Assembly (NCBI GenBank): GCA_049999725.1 | Contig: JBNGIS010017815.1 | Coordinates: 1 to 28,422, forward strand | Length of the DNA stretch: 28,422 nt | Direction of reading: 5' to 3' | From: Haplomitrium mnioides | Lineage: Eukaryota; Marchantiophyta; Haplomitriopsida; Calobryales | Shown here: positions 10,911 through 20,574 of the stretch, in pieces | Layout: each line of letters begins with the position of its first letter | Numbering within the stretch: the first letter of the stretch is position 1 | Notes under the pieces: model-generated | What the model was told of the DNA's origin: nothing | What the model saw: the letters and a program-made list of their open reading frames with translations, nothing else | Databases searched by the model: none | Translations under genes and position numbers: made by a program

Positions 10911-12462
10911 AGTCATCTAGGAACCTTATTGTTCAATGTGTACTTTCAATTTATATTGTTATTTAAGGTTATTATTTTATATAGTACCTCACAATGCTAT
11001 GAGGAAATTTCTTGAATTTCTATGCCACCTTGAACATTTTGGTGTAAAAAATTATTAGTTCATTTTTATCTTATATGAATAAAACATTTATGGAAAAAAA
11101 TTTATCTTGTGTAAATGAAACGTTCACGAAAAAAAATTGATCCAGAACGTATTTATATTATTTTTTTTATTGTTTTCCAAAAGAGTTTAAGTTTTGGTAT
11201 TGTTGAAGCGTCTGCCCAAATCAACTACTTAATCCTTTGCTTGCAAGGACTTTGACGTAAAACTTGAAACTTTTAGTGCGCTTTATCTTTGATAGAGAGC
11301 TTTATACCCTTTTAACTCTTAAATTCTGATTTAGAAAACCTAATCGTAAGCAAAACTAGAGTTCGTTGCAGAAAATATAACTTTAAGTGCATCTAGACTC
11401 AAATCTAGAAGTATAAAGCCAATGCGCGCATAGAATTTGATACGCAAGTCAAAACCTCATGCTCGCATGGACTCTGATGTGGAACTTAAAACCTATGCTC
11501 ATCATAGTCTTTGTTGCCAAGTGCTTAGATGTTGAGCTTGGATTCATATACGCACATAGACTTGGTATGGAAGTCGAAGCCTTCCACACATACTAACTTT
11601 GATATACAACCCTCAACCTTTTACATACAAAGACTACCCTATAGAACTTAGATTCTACACCATTCAAAGACTCTCCTATAGAACTCAAAACCTTTTGTTT
11701 GGTAGAATTTGGTCCAAAACTTGGAGATGATACCTGTTAAGACTCTGAAGTAAATCTCTAAAACAACTAGTCTTTTTTATTTTGAACTATAACTCCTTTG
11801 CGTATATGATTCTCTGAATTATTAAAGATTTTGAATTACTGGAACCTTCTAAAATATGCCCACTTCAACCTTTGCGCGCATGGATTTTCAATTACAAAAG
11901 AAAGTTTCTTTCTTGCTTGAACTTGAAAATAGAGCTATGAAATCCATGCAATGCTTCATTTTGTTGGTTATTGTACCTTGGGATTCCAAACTCAATCCCT
12001 TGACTTCTAGTCTGCTTGGGTTTTTTCCTCAAGTTTTCTATTTTGTTTTCAAAAAATAAGTTCTTAGTAGCACTATATCTATGCGCGCATAGAGTTTATG
12101 CAACCAAACTTATTTTAAAATAACTTATTTTGACGTATATTTTAATTTTTGGGCTTCCAAATGTTATTAATAAAAAATGCAAGTTTTTTGTGAAAACAAA
12201 CTATAATTTTTATACTTTTCAATGATTTTGAGGTTTCTAGTATTCTCATAAAAACTACAAATATCGTTTGATTTTGCATAACTAAATCGATTCTTGCTCT
12301 ATTATGCTTATTAAAACAACAAAAAATGAAGGTTAAGAACTCATGTGGTTTTTTTTTTAAATAACCTCGTTTTCTATGTTTTATGAGCTTGAAAACTATG
12401 TTTTTCTAGATAAAAGAAGTTTGAGTTTTGAGTAGCTTGTTTCTTGTTCAAAATAGTGGGTG
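10911..12462 (+). mobile_element. 3' flank and right TIR of copy 1
   Basis: No gene is visible in this 1.55-kb stretch. It starts with the conserved segment after the D stop (TACTTTCAATTTATATTGT), probably 3' UTR. Palindromes follow at roughly 36-37 bp spacing (11424, 11461, 11497, then near 11551), an exact ATGCGCGCAT occurs at 12081-12090, and the TIR ends at 12462. Most of it aligns with copy 0b (4259-5239) and, inverted, with copy 2 (13534-14635). Confidence 0.75.
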
Positions 12463-13533
12463 TTCACAAGGTATCAATGATCTTAAACCACATATGACAT
12501 GTGAACAAGTCAAGATCCACATCACAAACATCGGCCATGTCAACAAACGACCGAATTGACAAAGCTTAGATTCGAAAAGGAAAGACAAGCATGTGTGAGA
12601 TGGAAATGGGTAGATCAATTGAGGTGGGAGGAAAAGGCAACGAATGATGAATGGAGAGGTATGGGATGAGACGTGTAAATCATATGATAGAGGTGGGAAA
12701 AGAGGCAACGTATGCCATTGTTTCAATGGAGGGGAGGAAATGAGGGAACTCCTCTCTAAGTGGTTGGATCGTAGAAAAGTGGTGACAAATCTTTGGTTTA
12801 ACAAAACACAGATATAGTGGTGAGTGCCATGTAGTGTAGATCTCTTCTAGTAAGATGGAGTAGATTTTGTAAAGAGAAATCTGCTATCTTCTATTCCCCT
12901 TGAAAGCTTGTGATCTCTAAGAGTTTGTAGTATCAATCATGAGAAAACTACAAAGATGACTCTGATATTATTCATAACATCTTGATAACCGATTGGAGTC
13001 ATTTGACAAAGACGGAGGAATGGGATTATCTCAACAAGATATTTAGCTATCCATAGATAGAAATCATATAATTCTAGGCAAGGTCTCCACTTATTTGTTG
13101 ACATCCCATATCATAGGTGCAAAGAACAAGACATTAGTTGAACTATATTTACTCTTTTGCTCTATGGCAGTCATGGATCCGTTTGTTCTTACATCCTTTA
13201 GCATATCCTATAATGCTTAATAAATATAAAACATAGAAGACATACTATTAGTTTGTATAGCTTAAGCTATGTTGCAACAAAAGGTTGGGAAGATAAAAAC
13301 AATAGAAGACATGAAAAAGAAGCTAATAGGATCTACATCGACGTATCTTCAAGAGAATTGGCTCTACAACAAAGCATTTGCAAGGAAATGATATCCTCAA
13401 CAAAGTATCTTCAAAGGAACAATCAACTCTTCAACATCTTTGGCAAACAAGAAAATAGAATTAATTATGAAAATGTTATACTTTGTTACATTAAAAATTA
13501 TGCATTAAGCTAGATTCAAATTAATTTAGACAA
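12463..13533. other. Spacer between copies 1 and 2; no recognised gene
   Basis: This 1.07-kb stretch is not part of the transposon family. Short frames exist (minus 12804-12448 and plus 13253-13513, 86 codons), but neither shows a motif I recognise. It holds GGAGG-rich sequence near 12640-12740. It is probably old intergenic DNA or a decayed element in which copy 2 landed; its last 8 bases (TTAGACAA) form the left target-duplication candidate of copy 2. Confidence 0.5.
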
Positions 13534-13552
13534 CAACCGCTACTTTGAACCA
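13526..13552 (+). repeat. Target-site duplication candidate and left TIR of copy 2
   Basis: TTAGACAA (13526-13533) is followed by the TIR CAACCGCTACTTTGAACCA (13534-13552). A weaker similarity (AAGAACATGCTACTTAAAAC) continues inward and resembles GGAACTGCTACT in copy 3 and GAAACAAGCTACTCAAAAC in copy 1. Confidence 0.7.
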
Positions 13553-13696
13553 AGAACATGCTACTTAAAACATGAACCTTTTTTTTTTAAGGAAAAAATG
13601 TGGTTTTTGAGCTAAAAAAAGAGAGAAAATGAGGTTATTTCTTAAAAACAAAAAGTGCATGAATATTTGAGCTTTGTTTTTTGTTGTTTTAACAAG

Positions 13697-13699
<3 letters not shown>

Positions 13700-13743
<44 letters not shown>

Positions 13744-13843
13744 NNNNNNNNNNNNNNNNNNNNNNNNNNNNNNNNNNNNNNNNNNNNNNNNNNNNNNNNN
13801 NNNNNNNNNNNNNNNNNNNNNNNNNNNNNNNNNNNNNNNNNNN

Positions 13844-13882
<39 letters not shown>
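13700..13882. repeat. GA microsatellite interrupted by a 100-N gap
   Basis: GA dinucleotides run from 13700 to 13743 and 13844 to 13882, separated by exactly 100 N. The homologous place in copy 1 (near 12330) has no such tract, so it expanded within copy 2. Glu/Arg and Ser/Leu repeat frames here are artefacts. Confidence 0.95.
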
Positions 13883-13885
<3 letters not shown>

Positions 13886-14635
13886 ATTTCATTATGCAAA
13901 ATTAAACCATATTCTAAGTTTTAATGAAAATATTTGAAATCTCAAAATCAATGAAAAATATAAAAATTATGGTAAGTTTCCACAAGAAACTTGCATTTAT
14001 CATTCATGACAATTCAAAGCTCAAAAATTGAAATTTACGTCTAAAGAAACTATTTTAAAATATGTTTGGTTGCACAAACTCTGTGTGCACATAGACATGG
14101 TGCTCTTTGAAACTTATTTTTTGGGAAAAAATTACAAAACATGAGAAAAATGCCCAAGCGGACTAGAAGTCAAAGGAATGAGTTTGCAATCATAGATACA
14201 GAAACCGACAAAACAAAACATTGCATGGATTTAAGAGCTCTATTTTCAAGTTCAAGCAAGAAAGAAGCTTTCATTTGTAGTTGAAAATCCATGCATGCAA
14301 AAGTTAAAGTGGGAAAAAAAAGGTTTCAGTATTTTAAAATATTATATAATTCAGAGAAACATATACACAAAGGAGTCAAATTTAGAATCAAAAAGGCAGT
14401 GGCTAAGGAGATTGAATTAAAAGTGCAAAAAAGAAACATCTCCAAGTTTTTTACTAGATTCTACCAAACAAAGGTTTCGAGCTCTATAAAAGAGTCTTTG
14501 ACTAGTGTAGAATCTAAGTTCTAACCGGTAGTCTTTGTATCTAGAAGCTTGAAGGTTGTATATAAGAAGTAGAATGCATGAAAGGCTTGGACTTCTACCC
14601 CAAAGTCTATGCATGCATAGGAATCCACAACCGTC

Positions 14636-15112
14636 TAGAAATTTTGAGTTGAACGTCTTTCTATTGATCTATTGGAGTAGTAAAAAGAAAGATTCAACTT
14701 TGACCGCTTGACGGACAACAACAATCTTGTGCGTGCAGAAGGTTGTGTCTTCAATTTTTTGCGAGCACTGGGCTCCTTCTTTGATCCTTTGCATACAATT
14801 TTTTCACTTCTTAATCCTATTTGCGCATTGGACTCACTCCTTGACCCTATGTGCGCATAAGGTTCAACCCTTTATCTTATACGCGCATAGAATTCACCTT
14901 CTGGATCTTCTCAGATGGAGATATCTAATTCAATAGAAGCCATATTTTTCCCCAATATACCTGCCATCACACTCGATGCTTTTTGTAGTCCATCGCTCAA
15001 CTCCAAAGAATTGCGATTTGAACAAGTCTCTAGTTGTCCGTCAAAAGTAACACTTTTCTATGAGTATGAATCTTGGAGTTCTAACCTTTTCTTGCCTTTA
15101 AGAACTTCAACC
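14636..15112 (-). pseudogene. D gene remnant of copy 2: N-terminal part only
   Basis: On the minus strand from about 15112 this aligns with the start of D in copy 3. One frame reads VTFDGQLETCSNRNSLELSD, then KASSVMAGILGKNMASIEL, then the Arg-rich repeat (GEFYARIR, RVEPYAHI, GSRSESNAQI, GSKKEPSARK) and SVKRSKLNLSFYYSNRSIER, with few stops. It is the cleanest copy of the N-terminal region and supports the view that the 30-bp array is coding. The alignment stops at about 14636, where the large deletion joins it to the 3' flank; the CxxC and catalytic-like motifs are all missing. A short truncated protein could in principle be made, but stops near 15055 and 14873 argue against it. Confidence 0.65.
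14725..14900 (-). repeat. Six-unit 30-bp coding repeat (copy 2)
   Basis: Core motifs begin at exactly 14731, 14761, 14791, 14821, 14851 and 14881: six units and five identical 30-bp intervals. On the minus strand they encode decapeptides such as GSRSESNAQI. Sequence differs between units but length does not. Confidence 0.85.
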
Positions 15113-15362
15113 ATTGATAGAGCTTACTAAAAATCAACTATTTGGAGAAACTATTTTAACAAATATTGTCAACCTCTTATGNNNNNNNNNNNNNNNNNNN
15201 NNNNNNNNNNNNNNNNNNNNNNNNNNNNNNNNNNNNNNNNNNNNNNNNNNNNNNNNNNNNNNNNNNNNNNNNNNNNNNNNNATTTTCAGCCCATCTATTT
15301 TTGTGAACTTTTGTTTACTAGATTCCTGACCTCAAATTCTACCTACTTTCACTTTCAAGAAA
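15113..15362. promoter_or_regulatory. Divergent D/S promoter of copy 2, mostly an assembly gap
   Basis: This interval lies between the D start (minus) and the S ATG at 15363 (plus). It includes exactly 100 N at 15182-15281, so its true length is unknown; the intact version in copy 3 is 427 bp. Confidence 0.6.
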
Positions 15363-15771
15363 ATGGCATCACAGGTCAATGTTTCCAAACTTGCTCAACC
15401 AAAGTCTTATAGGTATTCGGATGTTATCAAGGTTTTGGAGCCAGAAAAATTAGACTAGGATTGGCTATTGAATTGTGGATCTATGAAAGACATAGATCAA
15501 CACCTTTATCTTTTTGTCGGTGAAGGTGAAAATTTTAACTTGGGCTTTTTGGTCCAAATCACGATGATTAGAGAAGGGCAGCAAGCCCACATTGGGCTGC
15601 TTGTGCAATCACAAGACAGCATCACCCTATACAAGGCCTCTCAAAAACGATTGTGCTTTTTAGAGATGAACTAGAGGGACATCTTCACCAAACATCTACA
15701 GTCGGCCAAAGACGACGGTAAGGTAAGATCTAAAACTCATTTTTCATTTCATTCCTTTTTCTAATGACTCG

Positions 15772-16262
15772 CAACTTAATGCGCGCATGGGCTTGTCAGT
15801 CCATGCGTGCATGGACTCCCTTGTCTAGGCATCCATGGACTCTACATTCCATGCGTGCATAGACTCCGTAGTCCATGTGTGCATGGACACTTTGGTCAAT
15901 GCACTCTTGGACTAGGGAGGTCCCGCGAGCATAGACTCAGGAGTCTATGCGCGCATGGACTCCAGAGTTCTTGCGCTCCTAGAGTCCATAGCCCAAGAGC
16001 ACATTGACTAGGGAGTCTATGCGTATATGGACTTTCTACACCATGCGTTCTTGGACTCCATATTCCATGCGGGTATGGGCTTGTGAGTCCATGCACGCAT
16101 GGACTCTCTACTCCATGCGTGCATAGACTTCAGAGTCTATGCGCGCTTGGACTCCCTAGTCCAAGAGCGCATTGACAAGGGAGTCCATGCGCACTCGGAC
16201 TCCCTACTCTGTGCGCGTAGGGACTCCGGAGTCCATGCACGCAGGGACTCTAGAGCCCTTTA
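15772..16262 (+). repeat. Twenty-unit 24-bp palindromic array in S intron 1 (copy 2)
   Basis: The core begins at 15781, 15805, 15829 and every 24 bp to 16237: twenty units with no insertion or deletion although the bases vary. The idealised unit is ATGCGCGCAT followed by GGACTCCNGAGTCC, so each 24-bp unit has two dyad axes about 12 bp apart and reads almost the same on both strands. It lies wholly in intron 1 (15723-16343). Copies 1 and 3 have about four units here. Open frames through it on both strands follow from the period being divisible by three. Confidence 0.9.
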
Positions 16263-17504
16263 TAGCTTGGATTGTAGGTTTAAGAAATTTTTACTCTTTA
16301 TAAACATTTGTAGATTTTCTATTTACATGTTTTTTTTTTTCAGTTCGCTCAATACTTGGTAGACGTTGTTGATTCCTACCTAGACACGAAGCGTGTCGAA
16401 AGAGATTTCATCAAGATAGCCATCACCATTAAACTGTTGAAAGTGATGCAAGGAGTCCATGTTGCATAGTTAGTACTGCATCCAAGTGCGGCTACAATGT
16501 TAGCGGTAGCAACAAGAGGATTGTCAGCTGCCAATAAGAGAAAGTGGTGGAGCAAGCGGAGGCTCCAAAAAAGAAGAAACAAGCAGTCCCAAAGAAGAAG
16601 CATGTTCGTGCACCAGTTGTTGAGGAGGAGGCTGCACCCTCCTCATCTCCATCAAGGTCATAATCTACGGCCCCTTCCTCTCCATCTTCAAGCAGCTTAG
16701 AGGAGGGAGCAAAGCCGGAGCTTGTACAAGCTCCAACATCAAGAGCTAAGAGGACAGTGCACAATGGGCTGCAAACTTTTCAAGAAAGAGAACAAGAAAT
16801 CAGTACAAGATTGTTGGAGGCAATCACATTGCTGCTACAAGGCAGATTTTAATCACCAAATACAGAGCAAAGAATCCAACGCTATTGCTTTGCAATTATT
16901 ATGTGTACTTAAGTCTGATTCCTATAGAGGCCTGTATTTTTGTGGAGAGTGGGATGGTGTCATCCCAGAAATTAAAAAGAGAGTTGTTGTTAGAGACCTT
17001 GGAGATAAAGCCAAAGTCGACTCTTGAGAAGACAATCACTTCTCACGGCAATTGGTTCCACCTTGCTTTTTGAAGTGGTGAGCTCTAAAACTTACAACAT
17101 AGCATTTTCACAAGTGGGAGAAGAACACAGTCAAGGGCCAGAAGTCAAAGGCCAAAGGTTCCTTGAGAATAGAGGACATGAAGTGGATTCCTTGGACATC
17201 CCTTCAGAGTCTTCTCAATGAAATCAAAATCTCTATTTTGAAACATGTTGAAGCTGGAGAGCTTTTGATCGAGGAGATGTCTCATAAATGGGAGAGACAC
17301 AAGGTTTTGGTGATGATGGTAAAGTCTTTTTGTTTGGAGGTTTATTGCAAATCTTGAGAGAAAGCAAGGATAGAGTATTCCATCCACACCGAGGAGTCCA
17401 AGATGTCAACATTTTATTCTAGTTTTGAGAAATTGTTGGTAAGTGTTTTTTCTTTTTTCCAATTTTGATCTTTCATTTGTTTTCAGCATGCTTTAGAAGG
17501 TTCA

Positions 17505-17748
17505 AGAGTCTATGCGCACATGGACTGTCGAGTCTAGGCGCGCATGGACTCCTAAGAGTTCATGCGCATATGGATTTAAGAGACTTTGCGTGCATGGATT
17601 CAAGAGTCCCTACGCATAATGACTCGAGAGTTCATGCTTGAATGGACTCGAGAGTGTATGTGCACATGGAATCTCTTGAGTCTCTGCGCACAAAGTCTCT
17701 TGATCCCATGCTCGCATAGACTCTCAAGAGTCCATGTGCACATAGCAA
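17505..17748 (+). repeat. Ten-unit 24/26-bp palindromic array in S intron 2 (copy 2)
   Basis: Cores start at 17514, 17538, 17564, 17588, 17612, 17636, 17660, 17686, 17710 and 17736: intervals are 24 or 26 bp only. The units are variants of ATGCGCGCAT flanked by GAGTC and GACTC. The array lies between S exons 2 and 3. Confidence 0.85.
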
Positions 17749-19284
17749 CTTAATCTTCTGTTGTAAACTACTCAAATTTTTTGTTTTTTGATTTAGTCTA
17801 ACTTTTCTCTCTACTTCTTTTATAGGGAGACAAAAATTTCAAGCGGTAGCTTGCTAAGAAATCGACGGCTGCTACCAAAGGTCGAAAGAAAATGGGGGTT
17901 GAAGATGCCCTTGCCGATGAAGATCAAGCCCCAACGATTCTCTCCTAACCCATGCTTTTCTGCTCCACTGCCAGAAAGCAAGAGAGCGGAAGGCGAGACA
18001 ATTAAATGAAGCTCTTGCTCTCCCAACCGAAGGAGGTTTTGATGAGCAAAACGAGCACTTAATGTCCTATGTCGATGGACTCAACATGGTATATTATCAA
18101 GTCTACGAGGAGTCCAATGCTCGACAATTGAATAGTTTTGTGAAACCAAGATGTTTTACTTTAGCTATTGCTAATATTCCTTACGATTATAACCTTTAGA
18201 AATGCAGGCATGATGATTCATAACCCTTCTCTAAGGACGATATTTTTTATATGGTTTCTTCTTTTGCGAAATTACTACTTCAGAGTTTTGGTCTTTTGTC
18301 ATTGTTCACTCTTCGCAATAGTTTGGCATTGTCAATGATGCTTTACTAGAGGTTTGTTGTGCAATCAACCACAACGTCTGATTAGCTTTATTTTGTTTTT
18401 TCATATGATAGTTTAGGATTTTTATTTTTCCTTTTATTTTTTTCGTTTTTCTTTTATGTTGGTTTTTGTTACTACAAGGACAAAAGTAACATTCATCATT
18501 CAGGTGGTCCGAAAATCGCTCACGCCCAAGAGTACTAGACTATAGGCTACTAGATAAAGGAGGGCAAGTAGAACATGAAGCTCTTCAACTTGTAATCGAA
18601 TGATGCAAGCAAACAACCTTGAAAAATCATGCGAAGTGTTTTCAGCTAACCGGTTGCATCGGCAAAAATTAAACATCCAAAAGATGATGCTCATGTGAAT
18701 GTTTACCAAAAGCCTCAAGCTTTGTAGAATTTTTTATTGAACATTTAACAATATAGCAAGATTGGATTTTCGATCTTTGCTCTGGGTCCGACATAGGGCT
18801 TATCTATGCTTTAAAGCTGATGCAAAATTGCATCGCAATAGAATATGATAGACGTCAATCTATCTATATTCCTCATAGAACTTTGACGATGGCTTCTTTG
18901 CCATCTGATGTAGCTGAGTCTCAGATAGTATATGCGTGCCACAAGGAGCCTGTTCCTCTTGGTACTACACGTGTTTCTGGTGATTTTGTTGCGATTTCTG
19001 AGATTGGATAGTCTCGACAAGACTCTCTTGCAGCTGTAGATGTTGAACCTTCTCATGCATTAGATTTAGATTACACTATTCTTCTTGAAGAGGATAGGGA
19101 TGTTGTTTGATACTCATGCTATTTTGTTACATAATAAAGCATTCTTCTCACAAAATATTGTTTGATTTGTCTATTTACTTGTTGTACTCCAAATCCAATT
19201 TAAGTGTTTTCTTCACGATTCAATTTCTTTCGCAAAATTATTTTTGAACAAACATATTTGTTTTCATTCATATTAGCAACAAGG

Positions 19285-19475
19285 TCTATACATGCATGGA
19301 AGAGCCTTGCGTCCAATTATTTGGTAGTCCATGTTCGCTTGGGCTTTAGCTGTCCATACGCGCAGTGGCTTTAGCTGTTCAAGCTTGCGTGGGTTTTAAG
19401 TCGTTCATGCGGGCATGGACTTTAGTTGTTCAAGCTCACATCGACTTTAGTTTTCCAAACGCGCATTGGCTTTAT
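19285..19475 (+). repeat. Palindrome-rich array downstream of S (copy 2)
   Basis: About eight degenerate units spaced about 24-25 bp follow the S stop, with linkers of the type GGCTTTAGCTGTCCAT instead of GGACTCC. Copy 3 has the matching array at 20575-20905. Confidence 0.65.
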
Positions 19476-19929
19476 TTGTCTTTTCACAATTTGCTTCAAC
19501 AATCTTCTTCTGCCTAAACATTTGGGATCTAGTTACAAGTTCCTGCATGTGACAACCTCAACATTCCACCTATGTCTGGGCTGTAGTATTCCAAGTGCAA
19601 AGTTGCTTGAATTGTCTCTACGTGCATAAGCTTTAAGACTATGATTCAAAGTTCTTTCACACTTAAGCATTTTTTTGATTTAATTTGTTTCTGAAAATAT
19701 TTGATTTTTTCATCAATTTTTGAAAATATCATGGTTAGTTTTGAAAATATTTAACAACAAATATGGTTTATGTTTTGTATATTTTCTATTTGGTGATGCT
19801 CGTGCGTTTTGAAGCAAAAATTATAAAAGCAAATTCGATAATATTCTCATAAGAAGATTTATCTTCAACACATTGTGAACTTGAATACGACAATTTTGAT
19901 ATACAAAATTATATATTTTTTGCAAGTGA

Positions 19930-20043
19930 GCATTATTAGCGTCAAAATCATGATTTCAGATGCTAAAATTACGAAATTGGTTTTCAAAAGCAAAAAATGA
20001 AACATGAACCCTATAGTGGTTCAAAGTAGTGGTTGTTAGACGA
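19930..20043 (-). repeat. Subterminal motifs, right TIR and target-duplication candidate of copy 2
   Basis: The TIR ends at 20035 (reading inward CAACCACTACTTTGAACCA). The subterminal motif GACGCTAATAA lies on the minus strand near 19935-19945, matching the repeated GAYGCTAGTAA motif near the left end of copy 3. The 8 bases after the TIR are TTAGACGA. Confidence 0.65.
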
Positions 20044-20165
20044 CAAGTATGAGCAAGTGTGAACCAACTTCGATCAAAAAACCAACCGGCTATCACGAAA
20101 TTCCATAGAAATGGTTGATCCAAATATACTGACCGAACACTAAAGAAGTTGTGGGATGGTTTTAA
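20036..20165. other. 130-bp spacer between copies 2 and 3
   Basis: This short non-element sequence separates the S-side ends of two oppositely oriented copies. No gene or motif was recognised. Confidence 0.6.
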
Positions 20166-20301
20166 CAATCTCTACTTTGAACAAGGAACTGCTACTGAGT
20201 TCCTTTTTCATTTGGCGTTCACAAAAACCAATTTTCAAATATTAGCATTTAATTTTTGATGCTAGTAACATTTTTTCAAATTTGACGCTAGTAACATTTT
20301 T
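20166..20301 (+). repeat. Left TIR and subterminal direct repeats of copy 3
   Basis: The TIR at 20166-20185 is followed by GGAACTGCTACT. Two 21-bp direct repeats with one difference begin at 20255 and 20281; both contain GAYGCTAGTAACATTTTT and start 26 bp apart. Tandem subterminal motifs are typical transposase-binding sites in other DNA transposons; the role here is inference. Confidence 0.65.
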
Positions 20302-20574
20302 GCATAAAAATCATAAATTTTTGCATCCAAATTGCTTATTTTATCTACACATTGTATTAAGAAAATCTTTTAATGAGATTTTTTTTCAAATTACTTTCAC
20401 AATTTCTTATTAAGAAGAATTAGCATCAACGAATAGAATGTATACTAAATGTACAAGAGAATTGTTGTTAAATATTTTCAAAATTAACAATGATATTTAA
20501 ATTTCCAAAATTGATCAAAACATTCAAAATTTATTAGAAACATATTCAATCAGAAAAAGACGTTTAAACACGCA

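Larger units (their letters stand above)
5240..12462 (+). mobile_element. Copy 1 of the two-gene TIR transposon (left part truncated)
   Basis: This copy contains S exons 2 (partial) and 1 on the minus strand (5240-6378), a divergent promoter with an assembly gap (6480-6579), an almost complete D gene on the plus strand (about 6590-10910), and a 1.55-kb 3' flank ending in a TIR at 12462 (reverse complement CACCCACTATTTTGAACAAG). S is cut at about 5240 where the right end of copy 0b starts, so copy 0b may have inserted into this copy or a deletion fused them. The sequence right after the TIR is TTCACAAG; the left flank is not in the window, so the target duplication cannot be tested for this copy. 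Confidence 0.75.
15363..19110 (+). pseudogene. S gene of copy 2: four exons, unrecognised protein
   Basis: Exon 1 (15363-15722, phase 0, donor GTAAGATC) gives MASQVNVSKLAQPKSYRYSD, KVLEPEKL, LNCGSMKDIDQHLYLF and FLVQITMIREGQQAHIGLLV. Exon 2 starts at 16344 after a T-tract and CAG: FAQYLVDVVDSYLDTKRVER, a basic and Ser/Pro linker, ILITKYRAKNPTLLLC and RIEDMKWIPWTSLQSLLNEI. Exon 3 starts at 17826: GDKNFK, then SYVDGLNMVYYQVYEESNAR and KPRCFTLAIANIPYDYNL. A last coding part gives MASLPSDVAESQIVY and ends at TGA 19108-19110. Introns 1 and 2 carry the palindromic arrays. Compared with copy 3, about 330 bp is missing inside exon 2 near 16780. In-frame stops, for example TAG at 15453 where other copies have a Tyr codon, and a frameshift near 16545 make it a pseudogene. 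I recognise no domain. Confidence 0.65.
13534..20035 (-). mobile_element. Copy 2: complete-ended, internally deleted, non-autonomous derivative
   Basis: This 6.5-kb copy is the only one with both ends in the window. It is inverted relative to copies 1 and 3: D side at the left, S side at the right. Left TIR CAACCGCTACTTTGAACCA starts at 13534; right TIR (reverse complement CAACCACTACTTTGAACCA) ends at 20035, with 18 of 19 positions identical. The flanks are TTAGACAA (13526-13533) and TTAGACGA (20036-20043), an 8-bp target-duplication candidate with one A/G difference. Near 14635 sequence matching copy 1 at about 11560 jumps to sequence matching about 7047, so about 4.5 kb, including the whole DUF7869 core, is missing. 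The S gene is retained in four exons. Confidence 0.8.

Noticed and set aside
13253-13513. 86-codon frame in the spacer as a host gene or copia gag fragment
   Set aside because: There is no recognisable domain or second copy; not supportable beyond an open frame.
13642-13937. Glu/Arg and Ser/Leu repeat proteins
   Set aside because: These are translations of a GA microsatellite and 100 N.
15807-16362. Open frames on both strands through the 24-bp array (His/Cys/Leu/Arg-rich peptides)
   Set aside because: They follow from a repeat period divisible by three and lie inside S intron 1, flanked by matching donor and acceptor sites.
15772-17748. CRISPR array
   Set aside because: There are no unique spacers, the unit is only 24-26 bp and self-complementary, there are no cas genes, and the host is eukaryotic.
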